NCBI GenBank assembly: GCA_963975575.1 | Contig: CAXBHL010000006.1 | Span: 1 to 64,000 of the forward strand | DNA from: UBA6054 sp963975575 | Lineage (GTDB): Bacteria > Planctomycetota > Phycisphaerae > Phycisphaerales > UBA1924 | Length of the DNA stretch: 64,000 bases | Direction: 5' to 3' | In this document: positions 25,063-34,944 of the stretch, one piece after another | Layout of the letters: every line of letters begins with the position of its first letter | Numbering within the stretch: position 1 is the first letter of the stretch | Notes under the pieces: generated by a model | What the model was told of the DNA's origin: nothing | The model's database searches: none | What the model saw: the letters and a program-made list of their open reading frames with translations, nothing else | Made by a program: the position numbers and the translations under genes

Positions 25063-28000
25063 ATGGCGTTGACGGCGGCACGGGGCGGGCGCGGGCGGGT
25101 TGCCCGCGCAGGGATCGGGCGGGGTCGGGTGTGGCTGGTCGCGGCGCTGGTCGGCGCGGCCGGGTGCGCCACGCCCGCGTGGGCCCAGCTCGACGAGGTC
25201 TCCCCGGTGTACGTCGCCAACGCGCCCTTCGCCGAGGAGGTGCTGGAGACCGTGGACGCGCTGCTGGCCCGGGGCGGGGTGGACGAGGCCGTGCGGCTCA
25301 TCCAGCGGGTGCTCGAGGAGCAGGGCGACCGGATGATCGGTTCGTCGGATCCGGAGGTGTTCGTTTCCGTGCGCGAGCGGGTGCACGGGTTCGTCGCGTC
25401 GGACCCGCCGCTGCTGGAGGCCTACCGCGTGCGCCAGTCGCCGCGGGCGCGGACGCTGCTGAGCGAGGGCGCGTGGGCGCAGGTGGCCCGGTCGTACTGG
25501 CTGACGCCGGCGGGGTTCGAGGCGGGGCTGCGGGACGCGCAGTCGCTGATCGAGTCGGGCTCGTTCCGCGCGGGCCTGCGGGCGCTCGACCGGCTGCTGG
25601 GCCATCCCGACGCGCGCGACGCGGCCATGGCGATCGAGGCGGGCGCGCTGGCGGCGACCGGTGCGGCCTACGTGGGCACCGAGCCCGCGTGGGCGGGCGC
25701 GGACCGCTGGGCCGAGCTGGCGGGGGCGCCGATGCCCGAGCGGCGCGCGGTGCCCCGTCCGGAGTCGCGCCGGCCCGCGGCCTCGCACACGCTGGCGTGG
25801 GACGCCGACGCGGGCGCGGGCGGGCCGGTCTCGCTCGAGGGGGTGGTGCCCAGGGCGCTGCACGCGGCACCGCTGACCGAGCTGGACCCCGCGGACGAGC
25901 CGGAGCAGCCGACGCGCGGTGGCATGCAGCGGGCCGAGCTGGGCTGGACGCTCCCGACGCTGGCCGGCGGGGACCTGTTCACCAACGACGGGCTGACGCT
26001 GACCTGCTTCGACCGATTCACGCTGCGTCCGAAGTGGCGGGTGCGCGACACGTCGCCCAACTCCGAGGACGGATCGACCCGCCTGGCGCGCCTGCGCCTT
26101 GGGCGGATGGTCGAGGACAGCGGTTCGGTCACCGTCCACGGCGACCGGGTGTACGCCGCGCTGGGCCAGTCACGGACGGGGGCGGATGAGTCGGTGGGGC
26201 GGGTGGTGTGCGTGGACCGCTCGAACGGGCGGGTGCTCTGGTCGGTGCTGCTGGGCGGGCTGAGCGAGGACCTGCTCGGCTCCGAGCCGCGGGGGCCGCT
26301 GGTGATCGAGGGCGATCAGGTGATCGTGGGCGCGCGCAAGAACCTGCGTTCGCGCCGGCTGGTCAGCCTGTCGCTGCTGTCGCTGGACGCGGACACGGGG
26401 GCGCTGCGCTGGTCGCGGGCGTTGGGCAGCGCGGGCAGCCTGCCCTTCCAGCAGCTCACCCAGCTGTCCGAGGGCGGCGTGCTGCGCGACGGCGTGGTCT
26501 ACTGGACCGACAAGATGGGGCTGGTCGGGGCGGTCGAGACGGCCACGGGGCGCGTGCTCTGGGTCCGCCAGACCCGCGCGCCGGGCATCTACACCCGCGG
26601 GGCCCGCACGCCCTACACCACGAGCCTGCCGGTCATCAACGACCACGGCCTGTTCCTGCTCACGCCCGACCAGACCCGGCTGCTGCGCCTCGAGCCGGAC
26701 ACCGGGCGTCTGCTCGGCTCGCGCGTCGCCGAGCCGGCCAACGAGGCGACCTACCTGATCGGCGTGGGCGAGCGGATCGTTTCCGTGGGCGCCACGCGCA
26801 TCGCGGTGTACGAGGCCGACCGGTTCGACTCGGGCGTGGTCCATCTCTCCGCGCCGCTCGACGACCGGGGCATCCGCGGGCGGGTGGTCGCCGCGGGCGA
26901 CCGCGTGGCGGTGCCGGTGGGCGCCGGCCTCGCGATGGTGGACATCCGCGGGTCGATGACCGTCGAGCCGGTGCCGCTGGACGCGACGGGCAACGTGGTG
27001 CTGTCGGACGGCCAGGTGGTCGTGACCGACGAGATCGAGGCGCGCTCGTTCCTGTCGTGGGCCACGGCCTCGGCCATGCTCGAGCGGCGGGTGGCCGACG
27101 GTGATTTCGAGGCGGCCCTGGCGCTGGCCGAGCTGGCGCACCGGTCCGGGCGGGACGCCCGCGTGGTGGGCGCCATCGACGACGCCGTGCGCCTCGTGCG
27201 GGCGGCCGACGACGCGGGCCGCTCCCGCGACCGGGTGTTCGAGGCGGTGCGGGCGCTGGCCGATCCGCAGGCGGGCTCGTCGGCGGTGGGGGTGGCGGTG
27301 CGGGGCGAGCTGCTGGCCCGGATGGGCGCGGTGGCGCGCACCAACGAGCAGCGCGTGGCCCACGCGATGGCCACGGGCGCGTGGCGGGCGGCCTCGGGCG
27401 ACGCGCCCGGCGCGGCCGACGCCTACCAGGACGTCCTGCTCGAGCCGGCGTGGTCGCGATCGATCTGGCGCGGCGGCGGGCTGAGCGTCCGGGCCGAGCT
27501 GGAGGCCACCCGCAGGCTCCACGAGCTGGCCGACCGCTACGGCGCCCGCGCCATGGCGATGCCCGACCGCATGGCCGAGGCCGAGATCGCGGCTTTGAAC
27601 GCCGGCGGCACCGGCGCCCAGTGGGAGACGGTCGCCCGGCGTTACCCGGCCTCACGCATGGCCCCGCTCGCCTGGGCGCGGGCGGCCGCCGGCTGGCTGC
27701 GGGAGGAGCGGTGGACCGCCTCCGAGCGGGCGGCGCGCAGCGGGCTGCGTGCCGCGTCGATGGTCGCACGGCGCAGCCAGCCGCTGGGCGAGGGCACGCT
27801 GGGCGAGCTGGTGGGCGCGCTCATGTCGTCGCTGGCGTCTCAGGGCTTGCCCGACGCGGCCGCGGACGCGCTGGCCGAGCAGCAGGCGCTCTTCGGCGAG
27901 CGGTTCGGCGCCATCGTGCCGACGGTGGGCGGGCGCGCGGTGGCGTTGTCGCCGGCCGAGACCATGCGCCGGTACGCGGCCGTGGGGCCGATGATCGACC

Positions 28001-29334
28001 GGGCCGAGCGGGCGTTGATCCCCGGCTCGCCCGTGGCCGCGATGGTCGAGGGCGCGCCCGGCCTGGTGCTGATGTACGCCCGCCAGACGGGCGAGCTGGC
28101 GGCCTATGCGTCGGAGGCGCTCGCGTCGTCCGCCGCCGGGGCCGCCCCGCCCGAGGCGCTCTGGAGCGTCTCGGACGTGGGCACGATGCCGCCGGTCCTG
28201 GTCCACACCGACGGGCGCACGCTGACGCTGGCCTGGCCGGACGAGCTGCAGACCGGACGCCCCGCGCGGGTCGAATCGCGGGACGCGCGTTCCGGCGCCG
28301 TGCGGTGGGAGGCCAACGTCCGCGCCGCGATGGACATGGTCGATGCGGGGGCCGACCCCGCGGTGCGGCTCAACGGGCAGATCGTCGCGCCGCTGGAGGG
28401 CCCGGTCAGCAACGCCCACCTGCTCGTGGCCGGCGACGCGCGGAGCGTGGTCGTCAGCGACCGGCTGGGCCGGGCCGCGGGCGTGGACGCGACCGACGGC
28501 CGGGTGCTCTGGCAGCGCCGCCTGGGCGTGACGCGCCTCTACGGGCTGGACCTGCGGGGCGGGGTGCTGGGCGTGTGCGGCGTGGTGTCGCGGGCGCCCG
28601 ACGGGCAGAACGACGAGATCGAGGACGCGTCGCTCCGCGGCGTGGGCGAGGCGGTCGACGCCCGCACCGGCGAGACCATCCAGCTGCTCGACGACCTGGG
28701 CGCCGAGACGCGGTGGGTGCGCGTCGCCACGGACGGGCAGGTGATCGTCGGGGCGTCGGGGCGCATCGTTGCGATGGACACCGTCGCCGGGCGGATCGAC
28801 TGGTCCAACGCCGACGAGGAACTGGTCGATTCGATGGACGCCTGGGTCCACGCCGACACGCTGGTGGTCCTCGGCCAGGACCGCATGCTCTGGCCGGTCT
28901 CCCGGCGCGAGGGGCTGCGCTCGGGCACGCCCATGGACACGCTCGGACGCGGCGGCGACCGCGGATTCGTCTCCGTCGAACGCCGGCCCTTTGGGCTGGT
29001 GGTGCCGGGCTCGGCGGGTGTGACCACGCACACGTCCGACGGCGCGCTGGTGGCGGCCGACGCGATGGACGTGCGCCTGGCCTTCGTGCTCCACGCCGTG
29101 GGCCAGCGTCGGGCGGTGCTGGTGGACCGGGGCGAGGTGGACGCCGACGGGCTCAGCCGCGTGGGCGTGGCGATCGTGGACGCCGAGACGGGGCGCACCG
29201 AGGACCGCGTCACGCTGACGCTGCCCGAGGGCGTGCGTCGGACGGCCACGCGGGTCGGCCTGGCCGACGGGGTGGTCGTGGTGGGGTTCGGCGAGGTGTC
29301 CGTGGTGCTGGCGGTGCCCGGCGGCGAGGGTTGA
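25063..29334 (+). CDS. Large exported PQQ-like beta-propeller protein
   Basis: A 1423-residue exported protein (signal peptide up to about residue 40, VWLVAALVGAAGCATPAWAQ). It has repeated beta-propeller blades of the PQQ-enzyme type. Clear repeats are VVCVDRSNGRVLWSVLLGG, LDADTGALRWSRALGS, VETATGRVLWVRQT, VDATDGRVLWQRRLG and MDTVAGRIDWSNAD. A helical TPR-like segment (about 680-960) separates an N-terminal propeller from a C-terminal one. No catalytic dehydrogenase residues are evident, so a structural or interaction scaffold is likelier than a quinoprotein enzyme. AGGGAGG lies five bases before the ATG at 25063. Confidence 0.85.
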   Translation: MALTAARGGRGRVARAGIGRGRVWLVAALVGAAGCATPAWAQLDEVSPVYVANAPFAEEVLETVDALLARGGVDEAVRLIQRVLEEQGDRMIGSSDPEVFVSVRERVHGFVASDPPLLEAYRVRQSPRARTLLSEGAWAQVARSYWLTPAGFEAGLRDAQSLIESGSFRAGLRALDRLLGHPDARDAAMAIEAGALAATGAAYVGTEPAWAGADRWAELAGAPMPERRAVPRPESRRPAASHTLAWDADAGAGGPVSLEGVVPRALHAAPLTELDPADEPEQPTRGGMQRAELGWTLPTLAGGDLFTNDGLTLTCFDRFTLRPKWRVRDTSPNSEDGSTRLARLRLGRMVEDSGSVTVHGDRVYAALGQSRTGADESVGRVVCVDRSNGRVLWSVLLGGLSEDLLGSEPRGPLVIEGDQVIVGARKNLRSRRLVSLSLLSLDADTGALRWSRALGSAGSLPFQQLTQLSEGGVLRDGVVYWTDKMGLVGAVETATGRVLWVRQTRAPGIYTRGARTPYTTSLPVINDHGLFLLTPDQTRLLRLEPDTGRLLGSRVAEPANEATYLIGVGERIVSVGATRIAVYEADRFDSGVVHLSAPLDDRGIRGRVVAAGDRVAVPVGAGLAMVDIRGSMTVEPVPLDATGNVVLSDGQVVVTDEIEARSFLSWATASAMLERRVADGDFEAALALAELAHRSGRDARVVGAIDDAVRLVRAADDAGRSRDRVFEAVRALADPQAGSSAVGVAVRGELLARMGAVARTNEQRVAHAMATGAWRAASGDAPGAADAYQDVLLEPAWSRSIWRGGGLSVRAELEATRRLHELADRYGARAMAMPDRMAEAEIAALNAGGTGAQWETVARRYPASRMAPLAWARAAAGWLREERWTASERAARSGLRAASMVARRSQPLGEGTLGELVGALMSSLASQGLPDAAADALAEQQALFGERFGAIVPTVGGRAVALSPAETMRRYAAVGPMIDRAERALIPGSPVAAMVEGAPGLVLMYARQTGELAAYASEALASSAAGAAPPEALWSVSDVGTMPPVLVHTDGRTLTLAWPDELQTGRPARVESRDARSGAVRWEANVRAAMDMVDAGADPAVRLNGQIVAPLEGPVSNAHLLVAGDARSVVVSDRLGRAAGVDATDGRVLWQRRLGVTRLYGLDLRGGVLGVCGVVSRAPDGQNDEIEDASLRGVGEAVDARTGETIQLLDDLGAETRWVRVATDGQVIVGASGRIVAMDTVAGRIDWSNADEELVDSMDAWVHADTLVVLGQDRMLWPVSRREGLRSGTPMDTLGRGGDRGFVSVERRPFGLVVPGSAGVTTHTSDGALVAADAMDVRLAFVLHAVGQRRAVLVDRGEVDADGLSRVGVAIVDAETGRTEDRVTLTLPEGVRRTATRVGLADGVVVVGFGEVSVVLAVPGGEG

Positions 29335-29335
29335 G

Positions 29336-29827
29336 TCAGCAGGACTGGCCGGCGGACGGGCCGGTGGACGGATCCGTGCCGTGCTCGATCGCGCCGATCT
29401 TGTTGACGCGCCGGGCATGGCGCCCGCCCTCGAACTCGGTGGTCATGAAGACCTGGACGAGCTTGTCCATCAGGCGCTCGCCGAGCAGGTCGGCCGAGAG
29501 GCAGAGCACGTTGGCGTCGTTGTGGGCGCGGCTGAGCTGGCTGGTCATCTCGTCGTGGACGACCGCGGCCCGCACGCCGTCGATCTTGTTGGCGGCCATG
29601 GACATGCCGATGCCGGTCCCGCAGATCAGCACGCCGCGGTCGGCCGAGCCGTCGTGGATGGCGCGTCCGACCTTCCACGCCAGCTCGGGATAATCGGAGG
29701 GGGTGTCCGGGTTGGACTCGAACAGGGTGACCTCGTGGCCCGCTCGGCGCAGGGACTCGGCGATGGCCCGGGCGGCCTCGCTCCCGCGGTGATCGGCGCC
29801 GACGGCGACTCGGGCGGATGTGCTCAT
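29336..29827 (-). CDS. rpiB: Ribose-5-phosphate isomerase B
   Basis: A 163-residue RpiB/LacAB sugar isomerase interconverting ribose 5-phosphate and ribulose 5-phosphate. VAVGADHRGSEA is the N-terminal substrate loop, GVLICGTGIGMSMAANKI contains the catalytic Cys, and RAHNDANVLCLSADL follows. Its start overlaps the Sua5-phosphatase fusion by four bases (29824-29827). Sua5, a YwlE-type phosphatase and RpiB are neighbours in Firmicutes too, so the association is conserved. A Ser/Gly tail (TDPSTGPSAGQSC) extends the end. Confidence 0.95.
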   Translation of the reverse strand: MSTSARVAVGADHRGSEAARAIAESLRRAGHEVTLFESNPDTPSDYPELAWKVGRAIHDGSADRGVLICGTGIGMSMAANKIDGVRAAVVHDEMTSQLSRAHNDANVLCLSADLLGERLMDKLVQVFMTTEFEGGRHARRVNKIGAIEHGTDPSTGPSAGQSC

Positions 29828-30951
29828 GGCGCGATCGTAGCGAGCCGATCGCGCAGAAGCCGCTCGATCTGCTCGGCGGTCTGGTCGTAGACCTTCTGGG
29901 GGTGCCCGATCGGGTCGACCACCACCTCGGCCTCGCCCAGCGGGAACACCTTGTAGGCGGCGTCCGGGGCGGCCTGCATGACCGCCTCGGCGTGGGAGGG
30001 CGTCATGGTGTAAATCACCTCCGCCTCCTCGATCAGGGCCAGCGTCAGCGGGCGGGAGCGGTGGTCCTGGGCGTCGATGCCCCGGCGTTTGAGGCTCTTG
30101 ACCGCCTCGGGCGTGGCCGGCATGTCCTCGGCCGCGGCGATGCCCGCCGAGGCGAACCGGGTCGTCACCCCGGTCGGGGGGGATTGCGATTCCAGGCGTT
30201 TGGCGATGCGCTCGGCCATCGGGCTGCGGCAGGTGTTGCCGGTGCAGACGAACAGCACCAGGCGGTCGAGGTGGTCCAGCACGGCCCGCTCGGTCAGCAC
30301 CCCGCCCGGCTCGACGATCAGCTTGCCGTCCAGCGCGACGCGGATCGTGGTCGAGGGGGCCTTGTGCAGGCTCGTCCCGTCGTCGATCACCACCGCGGGG
30401 GCGGGGCTGGCGTCGTCGGGGATGATCGCGGCCGTGGTGCCCGGGTCGTCGCCGAGCGCCCAGAACGCCGAGCCGAGCCGGCGGGCGATGCAGGGCACGC
30501 CCGCCTCGCGCAGCGCCCGGCGGGCCAGCGGGTGGTCGGGCTGGCGGAAGGCGACGCGCTCGTTGTCGTCGATCAGCCCCTCCGCGACGCCCAGCCCTTC
30601 GCGCAGGCGGGCGAGTGCCTCGGGCGGCTGCTCGAGCACGAAGCGCACGGGACCGGGGCAGAGCCGGTCGATCAGTCGGCGGGTGGTGGCGTTGGGCGTG
30701 TGCAGCATCTGGCGCAGCGGGTCGATGTCGGCCAGGTGCAGCGTGACCCGCGGGCCCACGCCCGGCTCGCTCTTGACGGTGAAGCTGTCGAGGTGATCGA
30801 CCGCGGCGGTCGTGGCCCGGGTGAACAGGCCGTAGACAGTCTCGGTCGGGAGGATGACCACGCGTCCGTCGCGGAGCGCTTCGGCGGCGTGGGCCACGGC
30901 GCGGTCGCGGTCCGCGGGGTCTTTCCCCGTGATGGGCCCGGAGGGCGGCAT
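29824..30951 (-). CDS. Sua5/YrdC threonylcarbamoyl-AMP synthase fused to low-molecular-weight phosphatase
   Basis: A 375-residue fusion. Residues about 15-215 are a YrdC/Sua5 domain (RVVILPTETVYGLFTRAT, LCPGPVRFVLEQP, STTIRVALDGK), which makes threonylcarbamoyl-AMP for tRNA t6A. Residues 230-375 are a low-molecular-weight tyrosine/arginine phosphatase: the P-loop is C236-TGNT-C-R242 in VCTGNTCRSPMAER, and the general-acid loop is VVVDPIGHP. CTGNTCRS with Thr at position five is the YwlE (protein-arginine phosphatase) style. The start ATG at 30951 has TATCCT five bases upstream and no Shine-Dalgarno. Which phosphatase substrate is used is unknown. Confidence 0.9.
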   Translation of the reverse strand: MPPSGPITGKDPADRDRAVAHAAEALRDGRVVILPTETVYGLFTRATTAAVDHLDSFTVKSEPGVGPRVTLHLADIDPLRQMLHTPNATTRRLIDRLCPGPVRFVLEQPPEALARLREGLGVAEGLIDDNERVAFRQPDHPLARRALREAGVPCIARRLGSAFWALGDDPGTTAAIIPDDASPAPAVVIDDGTSLHKAPSTTIRVALDGKLIVEPGGVLTERAVLDHLDRLVLFVCTGNTCRSPMAERIAKRLESQSPPTGVTTRFASAGIAAAEDMPATPEAVKSLKRRGIDAQDHRSRPLTLALIEEAEVIYTMTPSHAEAVMQAAPDAAYKVFPLGEAEVVVDPIGHPQKVYDQTAEQIERLLRDRLATIAP

Positions 30952-30956
30952 GGGCA

Positions 30957-30962
30957 AGGATA
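30957..30962 (-). promoter_or_regulatory. -10 element for Sua5-phosphatase gene (leaderless type)
   Basis: TATCCT on the minus strand, five bases before the ATG at 30951. Confidence 0.45.
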
Positions 30963-31130
30963 TCGGCCAGCGCGGGCCGGTGCGATCAGCCCGGATGGCG
31001 TTCTCGCCCGTGCCGGGGGTGCAAAGGCCCGGTCGCGCCGGGGCGGGCCGCGTTCGGGGCGGTGGTGGCCGGCCCGGGGCGGGCGGGTTTGTGTGCGGGC
31101 AAACGGGCATCCGCGCGGGGGCGGGGCCCG

Positions 31131-31136
31131 TATAGT
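31131..31136 (+). promoter_or_regulatory. -10 element for pseudopilin/comEC unit
   Basis: TATAGT, about 70 bases before the ATG at 31206; the message would have a normal leader with AAGGAG. Confidence 0.45.
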
Positions 31137-31205
31137 CACCCGCTTCCGGGCCGACCGACCGCCCGGTGGCGGCCGGGGACGCGGTCAGACGAAGGAGCAA
31201 CGCAC

Positions 31206-32328
<1,123 letters not shown>

Positions 32329-32354
<26 letters not shown>

Positions 32355-34920
32355 GCCGCCGGCGTCCCGGAACGGGACGCGGGGCCGGGGCGGGGCCGAT
32401 CCGGACCACAGCACGCGGGCATCCTCGGGAACGGGGGTGCCCTCTTTCGTGCGCGCCCGCGGACGCGCGTGGTGCGTGCTCGCGGCCGCGCTGGGCGGGG
32501 TGTGGGTCTCGATCGCGTTCGGCGGCGACGCCTCGTGGTGGTTCGGCGTTGGCGCCGGGCTGGCCGCCCTCGGCGGGTCAATCGGCGCGCTGGCGCGGAC
32601 CGACGCGGCGGCGTGGTGGTCGGCGGGGATGCTGGGCGCGGTGTTGTGCGTGGCGGGCGGTTGGGGGGCGATCCGTTTTCGCGAGCCGCCGCCCGACCGG
32701 CTGGACCGCCTGGTCGCCGACGGGTCGATCGTGACCATGCGGGGGGTGGTCTCGGGCGACCCCGTCCGACGGGCGCGGTCCACGGGCCCCGTGGCCCCGG
32801 GCTACTGGCGGGGCGACTCGGTCTGGTTCCCGCTGCGGGTCACCGGGGTGGGGGGCGTGGACGCGTCGGGATCCCTGCGTGTGTACGGCGGCGTGGAGCT
32901 GCTCGGGCGCGTGGGCGCCGGGCAGGCGGTCGAACTGACCGGCGTGTTCGCCGGGCCGTCCCGGGCGCGCAACCCCGGCGAGCCGGACTGGACCCGGCTG
33001 GGCAACGAGCGCGGCAGCGCGGGCACGGTCTCGGTCGGCGGGGGCGGCACCGTCACCGTGACGGGCGACGCGTCGGGCGGCGTTTGGGCACGGCTCTTGG
33101 GCTGGCGGGCGGCGGTGCGGTCCCGCGCGATGGCCGCGCTGGGGCTGGGCGGTTCGATCGACGGCGACGGCGACGGCGACGGGGGCGGCGGCGGCGGCGG
33201 TGTGGTCGGGGCGCTGGTGCTCGGCGAGCGGGACGCGTCGTTCGAGGGTGTCTACCGCGTGTTCCAGCGGGCGGGCGTGGCCCACGTGCTGGCGGTGTCT
33301 GGGTTCCATCTGGCCCTGCTGTGCGGGCTGGCGGCGTTGGCGGTCCGCCTGACCGGCGAACGCGGGCGCCTGGAGACCCTGGCGATCGTCGCGGTGGTCG
33401 TGGTGCTGCTGGTCTTGGTGCCGGCGCGTTCGCCGATCGTGCGCGCCGGGGTGCTGGCGCTGGCCCTGGTACTCGGCGACGCGCTGGGGCGTCGGTGGGA
33501 CCGACTCGCGGTCCTGGCGTGGGCGGGGGTGGGGTTGCTGGTGTGGAAACCGAGCGAGGCGGTGTCGCTGGGGTATCTGCTCAGCGTGGGTGTGACGGCC
33601 CTGCTGATCGCGTTGGCCGAGCGGGACCGGCGGGACCGCTGGGACCTGCTCACCCGCGGCGTGCGGGCCGGGCCGGCGCGCCGGGCGGGGCGGTGGGCGT
33701 GGGCGGCGTTGCGACTGAACACCGCGTGCTGGGCGGCGAGCACGCCGCTGATCGTGGCGACGACCGGCGTCTTCAGCCCGTTGGCGCCGATCGCCACACT
33801 GGCCGTCGTGCCGGTCGCGGGGCTGCTGCTGGTGGCCGGGTGGGGCCAGGCGGTGCTCGGGGTGCTGTGGCCGGGCGGCGCGGGCGCGACGCGGTGGATC
33901 GTCGACGACCTGGGCGTGTTCACCGGCGCCGTCGCCGGCTGGTTCGACGGGCTGCCGGGGTCGTCGGTGCTGGTGGTCGGGGTCGGCTGGTTCTGGGCGG
34001 CCTTCGTGACCGCGGGCGTGCTCGGGTGGTTGTTCTGGAGGTCGCGGCGCGCCGTCTTTGTCGGTCTGATCGCGGTGGGGGTGGCCTACGCCGGGGCGAT
34101 GTCGATGGTGGCCGGCCGCGTCGACGGGCTGCGGGCGGACATGCTCGACGTGGGCGACGGCACCGGCGTGCTGATCCGCTCGGGCGGCTCGGTCGTGCTG
34201 TGGGACGGCGGGAGCCTCCAGCGCGAGATGGGCGACCGCATCGCCGACGCGGCGATCGCGCTGGGCGTGCCTCGGATCGACGCGGCGTTCGTCTCGCACC
34301 CCAACCTGGACCACTTCAATGCGCTGCCGGTGGTGGCCGAGCGGATGGGCATCCGCCGGGTGTATGTCCCGCCGGTGATGGCGGGTCCGATCGGCGAGGG
34401 CGGTCGTCTGGGGGGCTGGGCCGAGGTGCGGGCCGAACTGGAAGCGATGGGCGTGGTGATCATCGGCGTCCGCGCGGGCGACACGCTCGGCCGGGACGAG
34501 GGCGTCCCGGCGGCCGAGGTGCTGTGGCCGCCCGCGGAACTCTCCGCCCGGTGGGCGGGCAACGACGGTTCGCTGGTCGTGCGATTCCCGATCGCGACCG
34601 CCGACGGCCCTCGATCGCTGCTAATGACCGGGGACATCCAGCGGGCGGGCATCGCCGGGCTGGAGGCGGCCGGGGTCGATCCGACGGCCACGGTCATCGA
34701 GGTCCCGCACCACGGCAGCGCCGAACCGGCCGCGATGCGACTGGTCGAGCGGTCCGGGGCGTCGGTGGCCGTGCAGTCCACCGGGCCGGCGCGGCTCGAC
34801 GACGACCGGTGGGACGCGGTGCGGGCCGGGCGTCGCTGGCTGACCACCGCCCGGGACGGCGCGGTGTGGGCGTGGATCCGGGCCCGCGGCGGGGTCGAGA
34901 CCGGCGGGCTGGCCGACTGA
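32329..34920 (+). CDS. comEC: ComEC/Rec2 family DNA-uptake membrane protein
   Basis: An 863-residue ComEC/Rec2-type protein forming the inner-membrane channel for single-stranded DNA uptake. It has N-terminal helices and a DUF4131/OB-like region (about 40-250), the Competence domain from GALVLGERDASFEGVYRVFQRAGVAHVLAVSGFHLALL through the multi-helix channel (to about 590), and a C-terminal metallo-beta-lactamase domain (DMLDVGDGTGVLI, VSHPNLDHFNAL, LMTGDI, VPHHGS). A (DG)n/G-rich tract at about 279-291 is low complexity. ATG 32329 overlaps the pseudopilin. A GTG at 32437 is an alternative, since the first 36 residues are poorly conserved-looking. Confidence 0.9.
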
Positions 34921-34944
34921 GCGGGGCGTGCGTGATTCGGGCGT

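Noticed and set aside
33160..33200. Tandem GACGGC/GGCGGC tract as a regulatory repeat
   Set aside because: It lies inside comEC and simply encodes an Asp-Gly/Gly-rich linker.
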